Shown: piece by piece, positions 7,386-12,376 of the stretch
How positions within the stretch are numbered: the stretch's first letter is position 1
Layout of the letters: every line of letters starts with the position of its first letter
Position numbers and translations under genes: made by a program
Source: DASWDH01 sp035318505
GTDB taxonomy: Bacteria > Myxococcota_A > Polyangia > Polyangiales > Polyangiaceae
Length of the DNA stretch: 14,116 bases
Assembly (NCBI GenBank): GCA_035318505.1
Contig: DATHEQ010000216.1
Span: 1-14,116, forward strand
Direction: 5' to 3'
Notes under the pieces: generated by a model
The model's database searches: none
Told to the model about the DNA's origin: nothing
What the model saw: the letters and a program-made list of their open reading frames with translations, nothing else

Positions 7386-8005
7386 ACGATGAGCACGACC
7401 ACGATCATGACCACGAGGGGCATGGGCAGAGTGCGTCGATGGCGAGTCGGGTGGCGGCGCTCGTCGCCAAGCTCGAGGCCAGGGGCATCCTGACCGGCGC
7501 CGAGCTCGACGCCGCTGCCGAATCCTTTCTCACGAGTACGCAGCGCGCGATGGGCCCGGCCCTCGTAGCCCGGGCATGGGTCGACGGCGCCTTTCGCGCG
7601 CGTCTTTTGACCGACGCCAATGGCGCGCTCGACGAGCTCGGCATCGATATGACCCACTGGGCAAAGGTCAAGCTGCGCGCCGTCGAAAATACCGACCGCG
7701 TGCACAACGTCATCGTCTGTACCCTCTGCTCTTGTTACCCCGTCGCGCTCCTCGGCCCATCGCCGAGCTGGTACAAGAGCCTCGCCTACCGCTCGCGCGT
7801 CGTGCGCGAACCGCGCGCCGTATTGGCGGAATTCGGGGTCGAGCTTGATCCAAGCATCGACCTGCGCGTCTGGGACAGCACCGCCGACCTACGCTACGTC
7901 GTCATTCCGCGTCGTCCCGAGGGGACCAACGGCGCCGGCGAGGCGGAGCTTGCCGCGCTCGTGACGCGCGATGCTCTGATTGGTACGGCCGTGTGCAGGG
8001 TCTAG
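7382..8005 (+). CDS. nthA: Nitrile hydratase alpha subunit, Co-type
   Basis: Catalytic metal-binding subunit of 207 residues. The claw-setting motif is V-C113-T-L-C116-S-C118; threonine after the first cysteine marks the non-corrin cobalt type (iron enzymes have serine). Cys116 and Cys118 are the residues normally oxidised to sulfinic/sulfenic acid. Further family signatures are RARLLTDANGALDELGI, ENT..VHNVIVCTLCSC, WYKS.AYRSRVVREPR, RVWDSTADLRYVVIP and ALVTRDALIGTA. The N-terminus is unusual, with alternating His and Asp (HDHDHDHEGH, residues 5-14), which may bind metal. Thiocyanate hydrolase gamma shares the same motif, so the substrate could be nitrile or thiocyanate. It is the last gene of the overlapping operon; no activator/cobalt chaperone gene follows before the tRNA junction 113 bp downstream. 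Confidence 0.94.
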   Translation: MNDEHDHDHDHEGHGQSASMASRVAALVAKLEARGILTGAELDAAAESFLTSTQRAMGPALVARAWVDGAFRARLLTDANGALDELGIDMTHWAKVKLRAVENTDRVHNVIVCTLCSCYPVALLGPSPSWYKSLAYRSRVVREPRAVLAEFGVELDPSIDLRVWDSTADLRYVVIPRRPEGTNGAGEAELAALVTRDALIGTAVCRV

Positions 8006-8117
8006 GCACCGAACCTCGACCGGCGACATCTCCGCTTTCCAATTGCCCTGGCCTGTGGCAGAACGGGGGCCCCGCGAACCGTCCGGAAAAGCGGAACTTT
8101 CAAGCAGATCAGAGTTT

Positions 8118-8159
8118 GCGCCATTAGCTCAGCTGGATAGAGCGACGGCCTCCGGAGCC
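8118..8159 (+). pseudogene. tRNA-Arg(CCG) 5' half, interrupted
   Basis: Positions 8118-8124 (acceptor strand GCGCCAT), the complete D arm (8127-8143), the 5' anticodon stem and the loop CTCCGGA with anticodon CCG (8152-8154) match a standard tRNA-Arg. The match ends after GCC at 8159: the anticodon stem cannot close beyond 3 bp and no T arm (GGTTCGAATCC-like) follows. Interruption at the anticodon loop is typical of tyrosine-recombinase integration, so this is the host side of an attachment junction. A short stretch at 8221-8227 can still pair with the acceptor strand, but the spacing and the missing T arm make an intact tRNA unlikely. Confidence 0.8.
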
Positions 8160-8160
8160 A
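8145..8160 (+). other. Probable attL core at the anticodon loop
   Basis: The near-symmetrical anticodon stem-loop (GGC..TCCGGA..GCC) is where host tRNA sequence gives way to element sequence, consistent with the crossover region of a tyrosine integrase. The exact core cannot be fixed without the right junction or an empty site. Confidence 0.6.
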
Positions 8161-8178
8161 CTTTCGAGGCGGAAACCA

Positions 8179-8270
8179 GCGAGTTTCAGCGCAATTCGCA
8201 ATCCGGATTGAGTGCGCCGGATGGCGTAAATCACGCGGTGTCGGATAACCCGCTACTTTTGCCTGTTACG
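8179..8270. repeat. Intergenic motif pair R1/R2, copy A
   Basis: R1 (GCGAGTTTCAGCGCA, 8179-8193) recurs as an exact 15-bp inverted copy at 11840-11854. R2 (GCTACTTTT-4 nt-GTTACG, 8252-8270) recurs inverted at 11860-11879 with a 5-nt spacer. Between them lie a perfect 12-bp palindrome CAATCCGGATTG (8199-8210) and a TGCGC at 8213-8217 that mirrors the GCGCA of R1. Such repeated non-coding motifs fit operator, promoter or recombination arm sites of the element. Confidence 0.6.
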
Positions 8271-8369
8271 AATGCTCGGCCGTGGTTCGTCGTCGTCGCG
8301 GAGCTGGCGGGGCTGGCCACCGCGTTGCCGCTGGGAGCTCTGGACGGTCTCGCCCGGGCGGGTGGATGA
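8238..8369 (+). CDS. Possible 43-aa leader microprotein
   Basis: A short frame starting at GTG (8238) encodes 43 residues: a polar start, then a hydrophobic/aromatic stretch WFVVVAELAGLATALPLGAL (about 18-37) that could be a membrane or amphipathic helix. Its TGA overlaps the ATG of the 204-residue gene (ATGATG), the same coupling used elsewhere in this element, which favours it being real. The frame is open further upstream across the tRNA fragment, but that part is not credible coding sequence. The ribosome site is weak. Confidence 0.35.
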   Translation: MSDNPLLLPVTNARPWFVVVAELAGLATALPLGALDGLARAGG

Positions 8370-8980
8370 TGGGCGCCTTGGCAAAGCCCAAAACGAAGCT
8401 GCCGCACGCTCGCTGGACGGAGCGGGCCATCGACGTTGCGTTCATGTATGCGCATCCCGGTTATCGCGACGCAACGGTCACGTCGCGACGAATCTGGGCG
8501 CTCGCTGAGCGTCTCATCGATCCCGAAACTTCACCGGCCGAGCGCGCCGAGATCATCGCAGCGGTCGCACGTGCGCGGCGCGGACTAGGCGACCGGCGCA
8601 CGCTCGTCGCCACCGACGATCGCGGGCTCGCCAAGTTACTCGCACTCATCAAAATCGTGCGCCGATCCTGGAAGTACGCGGCAAACTTCGGTCTTAAGGA
8701 CGCTTCGCAGGTCGCGGCGAACTCGTTCGGCACGGATTATCCGGAGGACGCCGCGCTGTTGGACCTCGAAGCCCTCGCCGTCGCCATCAAGGAATGGCCG
8801 AAGTCTGACCCTGGATCCAAGAGCGGCGGCGGGGACGGGAAGTACAAGGCCATTGCCAAAGCCGTCGAGCGAACAAGCTTCGCCAAGAAGTGGACCTCGA
8901 TCAAGACGGACTGTTCCGACCAAAAAAGCGGTCGCCCCAAACCGACCGGCAAAAGAAAAACGCACGCACCCGCAAAGTAG
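8366..8980 (+). CDS. Phage-region protein of unknown function
   Basis: I do not recognise this 204-residue protein. It is basic and mostly helical, with a Trp/Tyr-rich centre (VRRSWKYAANFG, about residues 107-118), a Gly/Ser/Lys linker and a Lys-rich tail (GRPKPTGKRKTHAPAK) that could contact nucleic acid. It has no signal peptide or enzyme motif I can name. Two adjacent ATGs (8366, 8369) are possible starts after a GGGTGG stretch; upstream in-frame sequence is arginine-rich and looks like read-through. It is the first sizeable gene of the element beside the attachment junction, a place where regulators and integration genes usually sit, but it has no tyrosine-recombinase residues. Confidence 0.65.
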   Translation: MMGALAKPKTKLPHARWTERAIDVAFMYAHPGYRDATVTSRRIWALAERLIDPETSPAERAEIIAAVARARRGLGDRRTLVATDDRGLAKLLALIKIVRRSWKYAANFGLKDASQVAANSFGTDYPEDAALLDLEALAVAIKEWPKSDPGSKSGGGDGKYKAIAKAVERTSFAKKWTSIKTDCSDQKSGRPKPTGKRKTHAPAK

Positions 8981-9004
8981 CGGGCCGCTACCGATTGCCG
9001 ATAG
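8977..9004. promoter_or_regulatory. Palindrome plus repeated 12-mer at gene end
   Basis: GTAGCGG-G-CCGCTAC (8977-8991) is a perfect 7-bp inverted repeat around one base and overlaps the stop codon. GATTGCCGATAG (8993-9004) follows and recurs exactly at 11748-11759, again right at a gene end. Both look like operator-type or transcript-end signals of the element. No T-tract is present. Confidence 0.45.
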
Positions 9005-9077
9005 GTCGAATCCAATCTAATTCAACAAGAGCGACGCGCGGCCACAAGCCCAGCCCGCTCAGATCATAGGTGCATCC

Positions 9078-9281
9078 ATGGACCGAATCGCGATCAATAC
9101 CGACATTCAGCTCTCGCCTAAGGCAGTCCGCGTGCGGGCTGGCGTGGCGGTGCACGTCGTGGCTGCGCGCGCGAACGTGGCGATCGGCACCGTCCGCACC
9201 TACGAGCTCGATCCTCAGGCTGTGACGCCGCCGAAGAAAGCGGCGCTGGATCCGGTCTACGCCCAGCTCGCTAGGCAGTAG
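9078..9281 (+). CDS. Small XRE/Cro-like HTH protein
   Basis: This 67-residue protein has a helix-turn-helix pattern at about residues 18-43: VRAGVAVHVVAARANVAIGTVRTYE. It matches the spacing of XRE-family domains (Q/HxxAAxAxVxxGTVxxxE), followed by a short Pro turn and a last helix (ALDPVYAQLA). Small proteins of this type control early or lysogeny functions in phages. It is preceded by an intergenic region of about 100 bp with a palindrome and a repeated 12-mer that it could bind. The ribosome site (AGGTG) is modest. DNA binding is inferred from the pattern only. Confidence 0.65.
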   Translation: MDRIAINTDIQLSPKAVRVRAGVAVHVVAARANVAIGTVRTYELDPQAVTPPKKAALDPVYAQLARQ

Positions 9282-9352
9282 CCCCAAAAGTTTTGCGCTC
9301 CGACCGGCAATGCTGACGAGGCCAGCCGGAGGGAGCGCGGGAGAACAGGTCA

Positions 9353-9640
9353 ATGCTGACAGACATTCTTCGTCCCGGCAAGAGCCGGATCAAACCACTC
9401 TCTAAAGCCGAGAAGCGCAAGCGCCGAGCCGAACGCGCTGCAGAAAAGCGGGCGACTCAGTCCCAGAGCGAACAGCTGAGCGCCATCAAGAGCAGCCCTG
9501 GGCTTGGGCCTCACGTGCGCCGCGGGTTCTCTGACACGGATGCCGGCGCGGACGCATTCGCCGCGTGGAACTCGCAGATCTCGGATGCGAAGCGGCTCCG
9601 CTATCGAAAGCCCCACCACGGCTGGAAGGTAGCGTCATGA
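9353..9640 (+). CDS. Small basic phage protein, unknown function
   Basis: This 95-residue protein has a strongly basic, helical N-terminal half (KAEKRKRRAERAAEKRA, about residues 18-34) and an aromatic/basic C-terminus (RLRYRKPHHGWK). No family is recognised. Nucleic-acid binding is plausible from charge alone. Its stop overlaps the next start (ATGA at 9637), placing it first in the coupled run of genes leading to the helicase loader. Confidence 0.6.
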   Translation: MLTDILRPGKSRIKPLSKAEKRKRRAERAAEKRATQSQSEQLSAIKSSPGLGPHVRRGFSDTDAGADAFAAWNSQISDAKRLRYRKPHHGWKVAS

Positions 9641-9951
9641 GTGCCCCCGGCACGCTGCCGCCGTATGTCGTGGCCTTCGGCGAGATTATCGAGGCTGCCG
9701 CAGATCGCGGCGCACTCAAGGCGCTGGAACGCGCTGGCGAATTCTTCCGCCCCGCACCGCCAACGCTGCTCGATACCGCAGGAATCGCGCGCGAGCTCGG
9801 CGTGTCGGACGTGCACGTTCGCAAACTGACGAACAAGAAAGAGAATGGCATGCCGTTCGTCCGCGTCGGCGATTGCCGACGGTACGAGCTTGCGGCCGTC
9901 CTCGAGTGGCTACGCGCGCAGCCGAAGCCGGAGAGCGAGGCGGACCAATGA
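9637..9951 (+). CDS. Excisionase-like HTH DNA-binding protein
   Basis: This 104-residue protein carries a MerR/excisionase-type winged HTH in its C-terminal half (about residues 43-95): LLDTAGIARELGVSDVHVRKLT, then MPFVRVGDCRRYELAAVLEWL. The phrase F.R.G...RY...V..WL is the usual wing and final helix of Xis/HTH_17 proteins. It could be a recombination directionality factor or a replication/early regulator; its place just before the helicase loader and away from any integrase leaves both open. The ATG overlaps the previous stop (ATGA), and its own stop overlaps the next start. The frame extends upstream but the overlap decides the start. Confidence 0.75.
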   Translation: MSAPGTLPPYVVAFGEIIEAAADRGALKALERAGEFFRPAPPTLLDTAGIARELGVSDVHVRKLTNKKENGMPFVRVGDCRRYELAAVLEWLRAQPKPESEADQ

Positions 9952-10661
9952 GCGGTGCCGCGCTTAGCTCAGCCTCTGAAATACGCGCCTGCTCTGAATG
10001 CAAGCGGAGCATGTTTCTGCCCGATGTCGGTCAGCACGACCACATGGGTGTGTGCGTGGCGTGCTACCGCAAGCTGCACGCAGCGGCATCAATTCGGGCG
10101 GCGCGTGCGACGCAGGAAGAAGCGCCGTCGCACTATCAATGGGCATCGTTTGATGCGCCCGAACTCCGAGATCGGGTGAAGCCTCCGAGCGCGATTGAAA
10201 AGGCGTTCGGGGCGACAAGCGGTAGCGTTTTGCTGTACGGCCCAGCCGGCTCGGGCAAAACTTCTCTAGCCGTTTCGATTGCGCATCGGCGGGCCTCCCT
10301 TCAGGTGGCGGTCCAGCACCCCTCCTGCCACTTCCCCGATTTTCGTACGTGGCGAGGGACGTTCGTCACCAGCATGGAGCTCGCGCGGGCTCGCTCCCAG
10401 CACCGTTTGGGAGAGGGGGAAGCGGCGCCGATCAAGGCAGCCGTTGGCGCCAGGCTTCTGATCCTCGACGAGCTCGGCGCCGAAATCGGCCGCGACTCTG
10501 CGACGGCGGAAGTAATCCATCGACGGCACGAGCAAGACCGCGACACCATCTATACGACGCCGTTCGCGCTCGCCGATCTCAGCCGAAAATATGGCGACGG
10601 GATTTGTCGCCGTCTGGTCGAAGGCGGAACCGTCATCGCGCTCGGAGGGATGAAACTATGA
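9948..10661 (+). CDS. DnaC/IstB-like helicase-loader ATPase with N-terminal zinc motif
   Basis: This 237-residue AAA+ protein has an N-terminal four-cysteine motif (Cys15-x2-Cys18...Cys36-x2-Cys39) likely to hold zinc, then a DnaC-type ATPase: Walker A GPAGSGKT (98-105), Walker B LLILDELG (Asp174, Glu175), a sensor-1 region IYTTPFALADL (201-211) and the Arg-finger region GDGICRRLVEGG (Arg221/222). Loaders of this kind place the replicative helicase on phage origins. The sensor-1 segment reads TTP where DnaA/DnaC proteins usually have TTN. It overlaps both neighbours by ATGA and lies 236 bp upstream of the initiator gene, giving a loader-initiator order opposite to lambda O-P. The internal ATG after the Cys-rich part is not used, since the overlap fixes the start. 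Confidence 0.88.
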   Translation: MSGAALSSASEIRACSECKRSMFLPDVGQHDHMGVCVACYRKLHAAASIRAARATQEEAPSHYQWASFDAPELRDRVKPPSAIEKAFGATSGSVLLYGPAGSGKTSLAVSIAHRRASLQVAVQHPSCHFPDFRTWRGTFVTSMELARARSQHRLGEGEAAPIKAAVGARLLILDELGAEIGRDSATAEVIHRRHEQDRDTIYTTPFALADLSRKYGDGICRRLVEGGTVIALGGMKL

Positions 10662-10894
10662 TCTACCCTGCTGGTCAAAAGCTGCTGGCAGTCGTGGAAT
10701 GCCTGTTACCCAGGCTCGACGATGCACAAGCGGAGCGCGCTCTTCGATTCATGATGAACCTCGCCGGCGAGGGGAGCATACGCGACGCCGCTGAGCAAAA
10801 ACGCCGTGAGGCCGAGCGCTCCGTCGAAGAGCAGGCGCTGGCTTCGGCTGGTGATCCAGTCGCAATCGCGCGCCGCGCTCGGGAACCAGCGTGA
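10658..10894 (+). CDS. Small helical phage protein, unknown function
   Basis: This 78-residue protein lies between helicase loader and initiator and starts by ATGA overlap with the loader. It appears all-helical, with a charged second half (EQKRREAERSVEEQALA, about residues 46-62) that could form a coiled coil. No family is recognised. Position suggests a replication accessory role, which is inference only. Its stop lies 3 nt before the GTG of the initiator gene. Confidence 0.6.
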   Translation: MIYPAGQKLLAVVECLLPRLDDAQAERALRFMMNLAGEGSIRDAAEQKRREAERSVEEQALASAGDPVAIARRAREPA

Positions 10895-10897
10895 CAC

Positions 10898-11749
10898 GTG
10901 GGCGACAAGGGAAGGAAATTGGACGTGATCCTCAGCCCAGCCGGCGGCATCAACACCGACGCTAGGATCGTGGCGATCAACTTGCTGCGCTGCGAGAACA
11001 AGAAGGGCGTCTCGTGGCACAGCCTCGACACACAGCAGAAGGAAACCGGCCTTCCCCGACGACGGTTAGTGGCGGCCATCGCCGAGCTCGAGGCGGCCAC
11101 CGGCCCGGTCAGGCTTTCGGTGATTCGGCGGTGTCGCGCCGACGGTCCAGGCAGGGCGCCCAACGTCTACAGGTTGGCCGTCTACCTGAGTTCCAAGGTG
11201 GAACTCAAGTCAGGTGGGGAGCTGAGTTCCACACCGGCACTCAGCAGCGGCCGACCTGAGTTCCAAAATGGCCGACCTGAGTTCCAAAATGGGGGGGAGC
11301 TGAGTTCCGACGGTGGCACGGGATCTCACTCAGGGATCTCACTCATTCTGGAACCTACTCATAGGGAGCCGTCCAAGCCCAAAAGTGTTGCTAGGGCGAA
11401 GCACCGGAGACCGGAGATCCCGATTCCAGGCGACTTCGCTCCGAACGAGACCGCCTACACCTTTGCCGTGCAGTTCGGGTTCGACAAGGCGCGCGTCGAC
11501 GCAGAATCGCTGAAGATGCGACTCGATGCCGAGAAGAGCGATAAGCGCTGGCGAGACTGGCAAGCGGCCCTTCGAAGCTGGCTCGTCAAGGCCAAGGAGT
11601 TCGAGGACCGCGACCAGCAAAGGGGCGTCCGCCCGGGTCAACCGTATCTCCAGCCGCGTGCGAAGGACGGCGAATACGACTGGCGTGATGATGTGCCCGG
11701 AACCGGCGGACCAAAGCCAGCCCTCCCTGACACGCAGCGTCAGAGCTGA
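10898..11749 (+). CDS. Phage replication initiator-like protein with internal origin repeats
   Basis: This 283-residue protein has an N-terminal winged-HTH region (about residues 20-96; core SLDTQQKETGLPRRRLVAAIAELE), a low-complexity linker (97-140) with the repeated peptide GRPEFQN and several ELSS units, and a C-terminal domain (about 173-236; PIPGDFAPNETAYTFA...W..W...LRSWL). That C-terminal pattern is common in phage replication proteins. The linker DNA holds iteron-like repeats, so the gene probably contains its own origin, as lambda O does. The GTG at 10898 is one start; a second in-frame GTG at 10925 has a much better ribosome site (GGGAAGGA, spacing 8-9 nt) and may be the true start. 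It follows the loader gene, its likely partner. Confidence 0.78.
   Translation: MGDKGRKLDVILSPAGGINTDARIVAINLLRCENKKGVSWHSLDTQQKETGLPRRRLVAAIAELEAATGPVRLSVIRRCRADGPGRAPNVYRLAVYLSSKVELKSGGELSSTPALSSGRPEFQNGRPEFQNGGELSSDGGTGSHSGISLILEPTHREPSKPKSVARAKHRRPEIPIPGDFAPNETAYTFAVQFGFDKARVDAESLKMRLDAEKSDKRWRDWQAALRSWLVKAKEFEDRDQQRGVRPGQPYLQPRAKDGEYDWRDDVPGTGGPKPALPDTQRQS
11186..11361 (+). repeat. Iteron-like array, candidate phage replication origin
   Basis: CTGAGTTCC occurs five times in direct orientation (11186, 11222, 11256, 11277, 11300) and its core once inverted (GGAACTCA, 11200-11207). Two copies are part of a perfect 21-bp tandem repeat (11251-11271, 11272-11292) and two share GGGGAGCTGAGTTCC (11216-11230, 11294-11308). 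Immediately after comes a perfect 13-bp tandem repeat GGGATCTCACTCA (11320-11332, 11333-11345). ACTCA, the inverse of TGAGT, recurs at 11203, 11239, 11328, 11341 and 11357. The array lies inside the initiator gene between its two domains, which is the layout of lambda ori. Confidence 0.7.
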
Positions 11750-11927
11750 TTGCCGATAGCCAATAGCCTTCCCAGAATCTTCTAACGACAGTCATTCAGC
11801 TATCTCAGCCGCCTTTCAGCGCACGAAACCGCTGCGGAATGCGCTGAAACTCGCTCAAACGTAACTGATTAAAAGTAGCAACCGACTCGCGCCAACGATT
11901 TCAGACAGTTGGCGAAGGCACCGATCC
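11750..11927. promoter_or_regulatory. Intergenic regulatory region with inverted repeats and motif copy B
   Basis: This 178-bp gap begins with the 12-mer GATTGCCGATAG (11748-11759, also at 8993-9004). TTTCAGCGCA (11814-11823) and TGCGCTGAAA (11840-11849) form a 10-bp inverted repeat with a 16-nt spacer. The inverted copies of R1 (11840-11854) and R2 (11860-11879) follow. CGCCAAC (11890-11896) and GTTGGCG (11908-11914) form a second hairpin just upstream of the next HTH gene. It separates the replication block from the packaging block and probably holds the promoter and operators of the latter. No clear -35/-10 pair is visible. Confidence 0.55.
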
Positions 11928-12182
11928 ATGCCGAAACCGTTACCCGCAATCCTACCCGCGCCGCCGCCCGACGAAGCGCTCGTCACCGCACTCAGCGCCG
12001 AGACGGGCATTGCTGCCACCACGGTGCGCGCCTGGCTCTCCGGCGCATGCGCACCGGCCCACGTGCGGGAGCCGCTCACCGAGGCGCTCTGGCGCCCGCT
12101 AGGTGGCGTCAACGGCCGCGTACTCGTCCGACGCGCTGAAAGCGCGGCAGCGCCCATCGTCGCGCGCAAGGGGGCAGCATGA
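11928..12182 (+). CDS. Small Cro/XRE-like HTH protein
   Basis: This 84-residue protein has an HTH-like pattern at about residues 17-52: LVTALSAETGIAATTVRAWLSGACAPAHVREPLTEAL. The W-x2-G after the recognition helix and the following helix are typical of short Cro-type phage regulators. Proline-rich start, basic end. It sits immediately downstream of a region full of inverted repeats, which it may bind to control itself and the packaging operon. Its stop overlaps an ATG at 12179 (ATGA), the first possible start for the next gene. Function is inferred from pattern and position. Confidence 0.65.
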   Translation: MPKPLPAILPAPPPDEALVTALSAETGIAATTVRAWLSGACAPAHVREPLTEALWRPLGGVNGRVLVRRAESAAAPIVARKGAA

Positions 12183-12270
12183 TCGCGCCCCACACAGATT
12201 TCCCTCGAACGTCGCGGCTCCTGATCCGCTGCGTTCGGGGTGAGAGGCGAGGCAGCTCCCTGCCCCGTCG

Positions 12271-12320
12271 CCACTCCGCGGCACCGGCTTCTTATGCGGA
12301 AAGCCGGTGCCGCGCGGTGG
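12271..12320 (+). promoter_or_regulatory. Strong 14-bp hairpin upstream of a small gene
   Basis: Perfect 14-bp GC-rich arms (12277-12290 and 12301-12314) enclose a 10-nt loop, and CCAC/GTGG (12271-12274, 12317-12320) extend the stem after a 2x2 mismatch. It stands between the HTH gene and the GTG at 12377. There is no T-tract. It could be an attenuator, processing site, protein-binding RNA element or dyad operator. Confidence 0.6.
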
Positions 12321-12376
12321 CCTATCCCGCCGCAACAACGCTCGTCTGCCGCGCTTTCAACCCTCGAGGTGCACAA

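Noticed and set aside
8096..8193. Similarity between the tRNA upstream region (ACTTTCAAG...GAGTTT..GCGC) and the sequence after the junction (ACTTTCGAG...GAGTTT..GCGC)
   Set aside because: Spacing differs by 5 nt and matches are short; probably chance, though a captured promoter copy is not excluded.
7980..8237. Upstream part of the frame ending at 8369
   Set aside because: It begins inside the nitrile hydratase alpha gene and runs across the tRNA-Arg fragment; only the short part from 8238 looks plausible.
8160..8400. Group I intron in the tRNA-Arg anticodon loop
   Set aside because: No tRNA 3' half with a T arm appears in the following few hundred bases, and phage genes start at once.
9308..9360. 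Direct repeat CAATGCTGAC (9308-9317 and 9351-9360)
   Set aside because: Only 10 bp and one copy covers a start codon; expected by chance in a window of this size.
11186..11361. CRISPR array
   Set aside because: Repeats are 9-21 bp, irregularly spaced, partly tandem and lie inside an open coding frame; they fit iterons, not CRISPR.
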